From positions 11,643 to 30,420 of the forward strand of contig DCYM01000019.1 of assembly GCA_002331465.1 (NCBI GenBank): a stretch of 18,778 nucleotides of DNA, in the 5' to 3' direction. Shown piece after piece: positions 7,167-13,628 of this stretch (position 1 is the first letter of the stretch; every line of letters starts with the position of its first letter). The notes below the pieces were generated by a model. It saw nothing but the letters and a program-made list of their open reading frames with translations. It was not told the DNA's origin and did no database searches. The translations under genes and the position numbers were made by a program. Source of the stretch: Candidatus Neomicrothrix sp. UBA2110. Its GTDB lineage: Bacteria > Actinomycetota > Acidimicrobiia > Acidimicrobiales > Poriferisodalaceae.

Positions 7167-8498
7167 ATGGAGCGACCGCAAGACTACGTACTACGACGGG
7201 TTGAGGAACGAGGCATCCGTTTAGTCCGCCTCTGGTTCACTGACGTCCAAGGGCAGTTGAAATCCTTCGCTATCTCGCCCGCTGAATTGGAGACCGCATT
7301 CGAAGACGGCATGATTTTCGATGGTTCGTCAATCGACGGCTTCAGCCGCGTGCGCGAAGAAGACATGGTCGCCCGACCGGACCCAGCAACTTTTGAACTA
7401 ATGCGGTGGAGCGGCAACGACGAAAACGCGGCACGCATGTTCTGCGACATTGAACGGACCGACGGAAGCCCATTTCCTGGCGACTCGCGGCAGGTTTTGC
7501 GTCGCTCACTGGAACGCGCTCACAAAGAAGGCTTCACATTTTTCACGGCACCGGAAATGGAATACTTCCTATTTGAACCTGAGAGAACCGGGGATCCGGT
7601 ACCACTTGACCACGGCAGCTACTTCGATCTGACGACTGCGGACGTAGCGAGCAACATTCGACGTCAAACGCTCACGACCTTGGAGGCGATGGGTATTCCC
7701 GTGGAGTACTCATTTCACGAGGATGCTCCAAGCCAACATGAAATCGACCTGCGTTACACCGATGCGTTGACTATGGCCGACAACGTCATGACTTTCAGGC
7801 TCATAGTCAGAGAAATCGCCCTTGAGCATGGGGTCCACGCGACATTCATGCCAAAACCTCTTACCGGAGTGCAGGGCTCGGGCATGCACACCCATCTGTC
7901 GTTATTTCGAAATGGAGTAAATGCGTTCTACGACCCCGAGAGTCCCGATGGGTTATCGGAAGTCGCGCGAGGGTTTATCGCCGGACTTCTTCACCACGCT
8001 CGAGAGATCACCGCTGTTACCAACCAGTTAGTGAACAGTTACAAGCGGCTAGTGACCGGCTATGAAGCCCCTGTGAACGTTTCGTGGGCTCGCTCGAACC
8101 GCGCCGCTTTGATCCGCGTTCCAACTGCTCGAACAGGCGGCGTCGACGACACCACCCGTATTGAATACCGATCACCCGACCCGGCCTGTAATCCCTATCT
8201 GGCATTTGCAGTAATTCTTGCTGCTGGGATGAAAGGTATAGAACAGGGATACGAATTACCTCTTGAAGCACCGCCATCAATGACCGGTTTCACCGAGCAT
8301 GGGGGTTTAATCGACCAAGCTCAACTTCCCCAATCGTTGGCTGAAGCGTTAGACGAAATGGAGAAGAGTGATCTCGTTGCCGACACCCTTGGCGATCACC
8401 TCTTTAGTTGGTTCCTTCGCAACAAACGACGGGAATGGAACGACTACAAAGCACAAGTAACACCTTTCGAACTCGACCGGTACTACTCAAGTTTGTGA
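7167..8498 (+). CDS. glutamine synthetase type I (GlnA2-like)
   Basis: A type I synthetase of 443 residues. The beta-grasp N-terminus ends in FDGSSIDGF (51-59). Active-site parts follow: PEMEYFLFEP with E130 and E132, KPLTGVQGSGMHTHLSL (230-246), VNSYKRL (289-295), the arginine-rich SWARSNRAALIRVP, and EYRSPDPACNPYLAF (333-347). The length and the missing adenylylation-tyrosine loop place it with the shorter, unmodified type I enzymes such as actinobacterial GlnA2, some of which act on gamma-glutamyl polyamines or other amines; ammonia is the default guess. AAGGAAAG is 11 bases upstream, slightly far. Its TGA overlaps the ATG of the GlnR-like gene, so enzyme and regulator are made together. 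Confidence 0.93.
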   Translation: MERPQDYVLRRVEERGIRLVRLWFTDVQGQLKSFAISPAELETAFEDGMIFDGSSIDGFSRVREEDMVARPDPATFELMRWSGNDENAARMFCDIERTDGSPFPGDSRQVLRRSLERAHKEGFTFFTAPEMEYFLFEPERTGDPVPLDHGSYFDLTTADVASNIRRQTLTTLEAMGIPVEYSFHEDAPSQHEIDLRYTDALTMADNVMTFRLIVREIALEHGVHATFMPKPLTGVQGSGMHTHLSLFRNGVNAFYDPESPDGLSEVARGFIAGLLHHAREITAVTNQLVNSYKRLVTGYEAPVNVSWARSNRAALIRVPTARTGGVDDTTRIEYRSPDPACNPYLAFAVILAAGMKGIEQGYELPLEAPPSMTGFTEHGGLIDQAQLPQSLAEALDEMEKSDLVADTLGDHLFSWFLRNKRREWNDYKAQVTPFELDRYYSSL

Positions 8499-9175
8499 TG
8501 ACGGTCCTAGCGTTGTATCCGGCGGATCCTGCTCCGGAATTAGCTCAGCTTCTTGATCTGAGCGGTTTCGTTTGGAAGGGATTGGCTGAACCAAACGACG
8601 TGGAGAATCTCGAACCCGACGAAGGGTGGGGCGGAGCAATTCTCCAAATGGGAAATACAGGTGATGAGGGCTGGGCGATGCTGCGAGCCCTTCGTAAACG
8701 CGACGTTCCAGTATCTCCCCTCCTTCTACTAATTCGCGGAAGCGAACTACAAGAGCTCGACATGCGCGATGAACTCTTCGACGATTTCTGTCTCGATCCG
8801 TTTCACCCACGTGAGCTTGAAGCCCGGGTAAGACACATGCTCGCCTCCTCCAACCAAGGCCACACAGGAGAGCGCATTGAGCACGGGCCGTTAGTTTTGG
8901 ATCTAGAAACCTACGAAGCAGTGCTTGACGGTCGGCCTCTTGATTTGACCTTCATGGAGTATGAGTTGCTCCGCTTTTTAGCAACCACCCCGGGCAGGGT
9001 TTTCACCCGAGAAATTCTGCTGAGCAGGGTCTGGGGTTATGAATATTACGGTGGGGCGCGCACTGTTGACGTTCATGTCCGCCGACTGCGCGCAAAATTT
9101 GGTGAAGAATACGCCAGCCTGATTCACACCGTTCGAAGCGTCGGTTACCGGTTCGGCCAAGCTCGACGCCGCTAG
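8498..9175 (+). CDS. glnR: GlnR-like orphan OmpR-family transcriptional regulator
   Basis: A 225-residue DNA-binding protein. The C-terminal winged helix (about 130-220) closely follows actinobacterial GlnR: LDLTFMEYELLRFLA, PGRVFTREILLSRVWGYEYYGG, RTVDVHVRRLRAKFG and a VRSVGYRF end. GlnR is the global nitrogen regulator in that phylum, acting on glutamine synthetase and ammonium uptake genes. The N-terminal receiver-like domain (1-115) seems degenerate: where a phospho-aspartate would end strand 3, the sequence reads AILQMGN. No histidine kinase gene is near, as expected for an orphan. The start ATG overlaps the glnA stop (TGATG); GTG at 8495 is an alternative. It faces a small membrane-protein gene 18 bp downstream. 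Confidence 0.83.
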   Translation: MTVLALYPADPAPELAQLLDLSGFVWKGLAEPNDVENLEPDEGWGGAILQMGNTGDEGWAMLRALRKRDVPVSPLLLLIRGSELQELDMRDELFDDFCLDPFHPRELEARVRHMLASSNQGHTGERIEHGPLVLDLETYEAVLDGRPLDLTFMEYELLRFLATTPGRVFTREILLSRVWGYEYYGGARTVDVHVRRLRAKFGEEYASLIHTVRSVGYRFGQARRR

Positions 9176-9193
9176 GTCGCGACAAGTAGAAAG

Positions 9194-9433
9194 CTACCGG
9201 TTCGTCTCCACGAGGCTGCTGCCTTCATGTCGTGTCTCTGCATCCTCTTTGAGAGCATTGCCAAGGAGAGCGGCAATCGCGACGAGGCTGATGGTGATTA
9301 TGAACGGGCTAAGCAGCAACAACACCGCCATGACAATGCCTCCAACCATGTGGTTGATGGTAGCCAGTGCGAATTCATAGTCGCGACTTTCGACAACAAA
9401 ATTGAGCGTGTCTAAGGACAAGAAATCAGTCAC
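9194..9433 (-). CDS. small membrane protein of unknown function
   Basis: A 79-residue protein. The GTG start at 9433 is well supported by AGGAGG six bases upstream, the best ribosome site in this part of the window. Residues 29-58 (HMVGGIVMAVLLLL, then SPFIITISLVAIAALLG) are hydrophobic and would form one long or two short membrane helices; a proline lies in the middle. The N-terminus holds FVVESRDYEFALATINH and the C-terminal 20 residues are charged. I recognise no family. It is convergent with the GlnR-like gene and divergent from the gene at 9513. Confidence 0.65.
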   Translation of the reverse strand: MTDFLSLDTLNFVVESRDYEFALATINHMVGGIVMAVLLLLSPFIITISLVAIAALLGNALKEDAETRHEGSSLVETNR

Positions 9434-9512
9434 TGGGTTCCTCCTGATCTGCTTGTGCAAGAATCATTTCGCTGTCTGGCTGTGGGGGCTGGGCCCTTTG
9501 AAAGTTGGATTT

Positions 9513-10115
9513 ATGTCCTACATGGTCTTTTCCATCGGTTCTGCTGATTGGAGTCACATTGGAAATTTGGCGCCACTGGTGAAAGAGAAACTGGGGGCTC
9601 TAGGTTCGTCTCGTGTTACTTCATCAATGATTCTGACCGGTGACCTCGCCGGTGCAGGTATCGCTACTTCGACGTGGGATTCGGTTGACGCAAGCATTGC
9701 TGGACGAGCAGCTCTCTACGACGACCCCGAAGCTCAGGCCGTTTTCGGTGCAGCTGGTTGGACACCGATGGCGCTGAATATAGGACAGGTCCTGGGGGAA
9801 TTTGGAGATGGCGAAGGCGCATATTCGGTTGGTGTCTCGGCGGTATCGACCAACCATGACCCAGCTCAGAATGAGCGGTTAAGTGACATGGTGTGGGGCG
9901 TTGCGTCGAATCACGGTGTGAACGGAATGCGGAGTGTGCGAGCGATCGCTGCTGGGGACCAAACTGGCTCCTACCTCAATATTTTCTACACCGATTCCGT
10001 TGATGGGTATTTGGCTGCTTCAGCAGAATTGGGTCAGAGCGCCGATTTCATTGGTTTCATGGCGGACAATGGTGGTCGCATCACTGGTCGAACGATCAAT
10101 AGAACGATGGGCTGA
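9513..10115 (+). CDS. protein with internal duplication, possible dimeric alpha+beta barrel fold
   Basis: I do not recognise a named family. The 200-residue soluble protein consists of two related halves, about 2-96 and 103-200. The clearest match is TGDLAGAGIATSTWDSVDAS (42-61) against AGDQTGSYLNIFYTDSVDGY (147-166), both followed by an alanine-rich helix. A strand, GD, strand, D-S-V-D, helix pattern is what ABM/EthD-like ferredoxin folds show, so a single-chain dimer of such domains is possible (inference). The ATG at 9513 was chosen because the protein-like sequence begins there; the open frame reaches back to 9402 over the divergent gene, but that stretch looks non-coding. The ribosome site (GAAAG, nine bases away) is weak; ATG 9522 is an alternative. 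Confidence 0.68.
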   Translation: MSYMVFSIGSADWSHIGNLAPLVKEKLGALGSSRVTSSMILTGDLAGAGIATSTWDSVDASIAGRAALYDDPEAQAVFGAAGWTPMALNIGQVLGEFGDGEGAYSVGVSAVSTNHDPAQNERLSDMVWGVASNHGVNGMRSVRAIAAGDQTGSYLNIFYTDSVDGYLAASAELGQSADFIGFMADNGGRITGRTINRTMG

Positions 10116-10323
10116 CATGAAAGAGGACTGAACTAGCTGGGGCTTACCTGACGTCAAGGGTGACGTCTATTTCCACGGAGTGGGTTCCGTCAGTGACAGT
10201 CATGGTGAGGGCAACACAGAATCCGACGTCGGCACCAAATCCTGAGACCATGGAGCAGTGGTAGTTACCGACACATGGTCCACTTTGTCGACTAACAGCC
10301 CTTACTCGCAGGCCATTACGACC
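10116..10323. other. gap between convergent genes with an in-frame extension of ridA
   Basis: No gene is supported in these 208 bp. On the minus strand the ridA frame continues for 59 codons past its TGA (10324-10326) to a TAA at 10144-10146, reading for example SMVSGFGADVGFCVALTMTV. An internal ATG at 10251 has no ribosome site. The motif GACGTC occurs three times (10150, 10162, 10225), the last inside the palindrome CCGACGTCGG. No hairpin followed by a T run was found. Confidence 0.35.
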
Positions 10324-10674
10324 TCAAGACGTTGCCAGGTGAGCTATCGCCTCGATTTCGACGAGCGCACCCAGGGGCAGCGCTTTCACTGCGATAGCTG
10401 AGCGCGACGGGCGGTGATCACCAAATATCTCGGCATATGTGGCATTCACCACTCCGAAATTTTCGATATCGGTCATAAACACGGTGCACTTCACTACGTG
10501 CTCCAGTGTTAAGTCGTTTTGCGCCAGCACAGCTTTGACGTTGCTGAGAGCTTGAGCTGTCTGATTCTCAACTCCCTCAGCTAATGAACCGTCGGCAATG
10601 CCGACTTGGCCCGACACGAACAACAAATCACCTGCGCGATACGACGCCGAGTAGTGGGCAACGGGTTTAGACAC
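10324..10674 (-). CDS. RidA family (YjgF/UK114) enamine/imine deaminase
   Basis: A 116-residue RidA-fold protein. Seen are the family's LLFVSGQVG strand (17-25), the helix QTAQALSNVKAVLAQ, R91 in RPSRSAIAV (the substrate-carboxylate arginine of active RidA) and ALVEIEAIA near the end. Such proteins hydrolyse reactive enamines and imines from PLP enzymes; some paralogues sit in purine or pyrimidine breakdown operons. The GTG start at 10674 has GGAGG six bases upstream. It lies 42 bp downstream of the molybdenum-hydroxylase fusion on the same strand, so the two are probably one operon and RidA may act on that pathway's product (inference). The stop is TGA, with open frame after it. Confidence 0.92.
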   Translation of the reverse strand: MSKPVAHYSASYRAGDLLFVSGQVGIADGSLAEGVENQTAQALSNVKAVLAQNDLTLEHVVKCTVFMTDIENFGVVNATYAEIFGDHRPSRSAIAVKALPLGALVEIEAIAHLATS

Positions 10675-10716
10675 TGATTACCTCCATCAGGGGAAAGCTA
10701 GTCCTTGTAGGGATCG

Positions 10717-12240
10717 TTATCCGGTGGGTAAATCAATGGGACAGCCTCTATGCAACCAGGTAGCAGCTGCAACGGCAGCAAATACTGCGTCTCCCACAGG
10801 GCGAACTTCTCCTTGGCCAACTGAATTGACCTCAATATTTGGGCTATCGGAGGATCGGAGCACCCCAAATGAACGAATCGTTAAGTCGTGCACTTCGCCT
10901 TGCGTGTCCACAGCAAGACTCTCTGAGGTAACCCAGCTGTATCCCATATGTGCAGCGCCGATGCAGTAACTCCGGAGCATTACCCAATCGAGTGGTTGTC
11001 CACCGTCCACTTCGATGCAAATGGAGCCGTCGATTATTTCGGCTTTTGCTCGTCCCCCGGACGGAGATTCCACCCACCCGGCTTCACCATCAAGGGAGGC
11101 TCGCAGCATCTCGGCTTCCGCCCAACCAGCGCCTCGAAGAGATAACGAGGTAGGGGGTCCAGGAACAACTATTTCTTCGATCTCGCAGTCAGGCAAGACC
11201 CTGTGAATGACCTCAGCGATTCCCGGAGTGTTAGCTACCCGCACTATGCCACTGCCGTCGCGACGCAAACCTGCAGCAATTGGTGGTCGTTTGAATCCGT
11301 ATCGGACAGTGTCTTCACGCGACCATAAAACTCGGATGGGTACTCCGTGCTCACGAGCAAGAGCTCGGGCGACGTCGCCAACATCACTGCCTGTTTTGCC
11401 GCCGAAGGCGCCTCCGTTCGCGATCGGATCAGCCGACTCGCCGTCAGGCGAACACCACGAGGCGTCAGTTTCAAGATACGCCGGCTCAACCCATCTGGTT
11501 CGAAGTGTCGCAGCCCAATCACCGTCAGGTACCTCCAGCGGAGGGAGCGCCTCAAGGGTTGTGCGCCGTCCTTGAATCTTTCCGGCGTTCTCTCGCGCCT
11601 GGTGAAGGCTCGTCGCGGTGACCCAACCGGTACCGCTTCGGACTGCTACCAACGAGTGCGGAGGCGTGATGTCATCCGCGAAACCACCTTGGCCAAGAAT
11701 TACTTGAGGACCAATGGTTTGAGGCGTGCCTGTCTCGATAGTTGCTTGTTGGCTAGCAGCGTCAAGGTCGCGACCGGGAAAGTTTACTGCGACCTCTGCC
11801 GCGGCTTCTCGGATGGTTTGCCAGCCGGTACATCGACACAAGTGCGCCGAAAGCGCCCGATCCACAGTTTCTCTGAGACTTAGGTCAGCTCCTTTGCGTT
11901 CATGCCCAACGAAACGGCACACAATGCCCGGAGTACAGAACCCACATTGAGCAGCTCCATGCGCGACGAATGCATCGGACCATCGGCGCTGTTCTTGCTC
12001 GGTCAGTCCATCCACTGTGGTGACGGTCCTACCGGCTACTCGTCTAAGTGGAGTCACGCAAGCAACCCGGGGAGAGTCATCAATCAGGACGGTGCAACAA
12101 CCGCACTGGCCCTGCGGACTGCAGCCATCCTTTACCGATCGAACTCCCAGATGGTCACGAAGAGCCCCCAGCAAGCTCCCGCCATCGTCATCGACGTCAA
12201 CGTCTTGGCCATCGAGTTGAAACCTAATGATTCGTTCGAT
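10717..12240 (-). CDS. fused [2Fe-2S] subunit and shortened molybdopterin subunit, xanthine dehydrogenase family
   Basis: One 507-residue chain joins two parts usually made as separate subunits. Residues 1-150 are the small subunit: plant-type cluster cysteines in GCSPQGQCGCC (C40, C46, C49) and a second cluster in QCGFC and HLCRC (C99, C102, C135, C137). From about 175 on is molybdopterin-subunit sequence: GQGGFADDITPP, NGGAFGGK, LWSREDTVRYGFKRPP, SLRGAGWAEAEM, CIGAAHMGYSWVTSE and the GQGE glutamate before the end. The molybdenum part is only about 330 residues against roughly 750 in normal large subunits, so large blocks are missing; activity is uncertain. Start: GGAGG stands seven bases before ATC at 12240, where the family's first residue should fall; the nearest standard start, GTG 12273, lacks spacing for a ribosome site. 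Confidence 0.82.
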   Translation of the reverse strand: MERIIRFQLDGQDVDVDDDGGSLLGALRDHLGVRSVKDGCSPQGQCGCCTVLIDDSPRVACVTPLRRVAGRTVTTVDGLTEQEQRRWSDAFVAHGAAQCGFCTPGIVCRFVGHERKGADLSLRETVDRALSAHLCRCTGWQTIREAAAEVAVNFPGRDLDAASQQATIETGTPQTIGPQVILGQGGFADDITPPHSLVAVRSGTGWVTATSLHQARENAGKIQGRRTTLEALPPLEVPDGDWAATLRTRWVEPAYLETDASWCSPDGESADPIANGGAFGGKTGSDVGDVARALAREHGVPIRVLWSREDTVRYGFKRPPIAAGLRRDGSGIVRVANTPGIAEVIHRVLPDCEIEEIVVPGPPTSLSLRGAGWAEAEMLRASLDGEAGWVESPSGGRAKAEIIDGSICIEVDGGQPLDWVMLRSYCIGAAHMGYSWVTSESLAVDTQGEVHDLTIRSFGVLRSSDSPNIEVNSVGQGEVRPVGDAVFAAVAAATWLHRGCPIDLPTG

Positions 12241-12247
12241 GTGAATA

Positions 12248-12252
12248 CCTCC
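12248..12252 (-). promoter_or_regulatory. ribosome-binding site pointing to an ATC start
   Basis: GGAGG on the minus strand, seven bases before ATC (12238-12240) of the [2Fe-2S]/molybdopterin fusion. No ATG, GTG or TTG follows at a usable distance in frame. The site decides the start used for that gene. Confidence 0.5.
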
Positions 12253-12323
12253 GACGGCGATAAGCCCCAACACTCCAGATGGAGCCCACAGTTCAGACTA
12301 CGTTCCAAGGAGTGGATCACCAT

Positions 12324-13199
12324 ATGTGGAACCCCCATACGATCTCCAGACGAGGTTTTTTCACGCTAGCGGCCGGCGGTTTTTCCGCTGCCGCCCTTCT
12401 AGCTGCATGCGGAGGGCAACGAAAACAAGACACCGGTGTTCGGGCAGCCTCAAAATGGTTCTCTGATCAGACGATCGTCAGCCGCCAAGGACCTCAACGA
12501 ACTATCTGGTCGTTCTCCGACGAAGATGGCAACCTTGGGGGTCTCTCACCAGAATTTATCGACGTGGACGTGGTTGATGCTGATGGTCGCTCGATCCATC
12601 AAACGACGGTCGGCCGCCACGTCGATGGCGTGGCCATGCCCTACTACCCCGTCATCGTTCCGTTCCAAACGCCAGGCGTGCACGAGTTCCAGTTCGATTT
12701 AGGCAAACAAGGAAGCTACATCGGATATGCCATTCCAGGGCAACGATCTAACAGCACCATTATCTGGCCAGGGGACCGTTTTCCTTCAGTCCAAACTCCG
12801 ACGGCTGCAAACTCCAGCGGGGTAAATCCAATTTGCACCCGTTCTCCCGTTTGCCCATTTCACACAATCTCGCTTAATGATTCCTTAGCTTCCCAAGACG
12901 CGACGTTGCTCATCGTCAGTACTCCCGCATTCTGCGGAACAAAATGGATGTGCGGACCTGTCCTTGAGAACCTGATCGATCATGTTGATAACGGCATGAA
13001 AGGGCTCGACGTAATCCACGCGGAAGTGTATGCGAACCCTTCGTCGGACAATCTGGGTCCTCTATCTCCCATGGTCGAAGCTGCAGGTGTCAGCTACGAG
13101 CCGTTTATGTTTCTCATTGACGAACTCGGCATGGTCCTCAGGCGCCTCGATCACATATGGGATAACGCCGAACTACGTGACCTTTTATCCCTGGTGTAG
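12324..13199 (+). CDS. Tat-exported lipoprotein with thioredoxin-like domain
   Basis: A 291-residue protein with a twin-arginine signal (SRRGFF at 8-13), a hydrophobic stretch and a lipobox LLAAC with C29 as the lipid-bearing residue, so it should sit on the outside of the membrane. A beta-rich part (about 55-145) contains PYYPVIVPFQTPGVHEF. The C-terminal half is thioredoxin-like: NPICTRSPVCPFHTISL (168-184), then STPAFCGTKWMCGPV (199-213) with C204 and C210. The spacing is CX5C rather than CXXC, so the redox role is plausible but not certain. The start is ATG 12324, next to the Tat motif; AAGGAG lies 11 bases upstream. It is divergent from the molybdenum-hydroxylase fusion, and its 3' end faces the IscA gene. 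Confidence 0.82.
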   Translation: MWNPHTISRRGFFTLAAGGFSAAALLAACGGQRKQDTGVRAASKWFSDQTIVSRQGPQRTIWSFSDEDGNLGGLSPEFIDVDVVDADGRSIHQTTVGRHVDGVAMPYYPVIVPFQTPGVHEFQFDLGKQGSYIGYAIPGQRSNSTIIWPGDRFPSVQTPTAANSSGVNPICTRSPVCPFHTISLNDSLASQDATLLIVSTPAFCGTKWMCGPVLENLIDHVDNGMKGLDVIHAEVYANPSSDNLGPLSPMVEAAGVSYEPFMFLIDELGMVLRRLDHIWDNAELRDLLSLV

Positions 13200-13222
13200 C
13201 TAACTAAACAGCTATCTAAGGT

Positions 13223-13543
13223 TCAGCTAAACGAGCTGCCGCACCCACAGGTTCGCTGTGCGTTCGGGTTGTCAATAGCGAAACCGGAACCCATCAAGCC
13301 ATCTTTGAAGTCCAAGGTGGCTCCGTCGAGAAGTTGCGCGCTCATCGGATCGGAAACCACTCGCACCTCACCGAAGAATGACGACATGTCATCAGCTTCG
13401 GTCTCGCTGTCAAAAAACATCTCGTAGCTATAGCCCGAACAGCCTCCGGGGCGCACTGCCACTCGAAGAGCTAGATCAGCTTCGCCTTCGGCTTCAATCA
13501 ATTCCTTCACTTTTTCTGCAGCAAAGTCAGTAACAGTAATCAT
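13223..13543 (-). CDS. iron-sulfur cluster carrier, IscA/ErpA (HesB) type
   Basis: A 106-residue A-type carrier that takes Fe-S clusters from the assembly scaffold to target proteins. The three ligand cysteines are C35 in PGGCSGYSYEM and C99 and C101 in TCGCGSSFS. The usual central part is present, with SDPMSAQLLDGATLDF and GFAIDNPNA. The start is ATG 13543, with GGAGG seven bases upstream; the open frame continues to 13582, but that part lacks a ribosome site and family similarity. It is divergent from the Mrp-type gene across 85 bp, a sensible pairing since both handle clusters. Confidence 0.93.
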   Translation of the reverse strand: MITVTDFAAEKVKELIEAEGEADLALRVAVRPGGCSGYSYEMFFDSETEADDMSSFFGEVRVVSDPMSAQLLDGATLDFKDGLMGSGFAIDNPNAQRTCGCGSSFS

Positions 13544-13577
13544 AAGACAACCTCCGAGTCTGACCCACCCCATTGTA

Positions 13578-13607
13578 GTCACCAGTTACTAGTGGAACAC
13601 AGGTGAC
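13578..13607. promoter_or_regulatory. inverted repeat between the IscA and Mrp genes
   Basis: GTCACC (13578-13583) and GGTGAC (13602-13607) are inverted repeats with 18 bases between, and a palindrome ACTAGT lies inside (13588-13593). The position between two divergent Fe-S genes suits an operator. The arms are only six bases, so chance is not excluded. Confidence 0.25.
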
Positions 13608-13615
13608 ACGATTAC

Positions 13616-13621
13616 TAACCT
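13616..13621 (+). promoter_or_regulatory. possible -10 box of the Mrp gene (leaderless)
   Basis: TAACCT, seven bases before the GTG start at 13629. The GGGAG just before the GTG is too close to serve as a ribosome site, so translation from a leaderless mRNA is likely. A weak TGGAAC lies at -35 spacing (13593-13598). Confidence 0.35.
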
Positions 13622-13628
13622 TAGGGAG

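Noticed and set aside
10132..10245. Plus-strand open frame in the gap before ridA (DVKGDVYFHGVGSV)
   Set aside because: It has no start codon, follows a stop directly and ends after about 38 codons.
11347..11883. 178-codon plus-strand frame within the molybdenum-hydroxylase fusion
   Set aside because: It is antisense to recognisable [2Fe-2S] and molybdopterin motifs and has no domain-like pattern.
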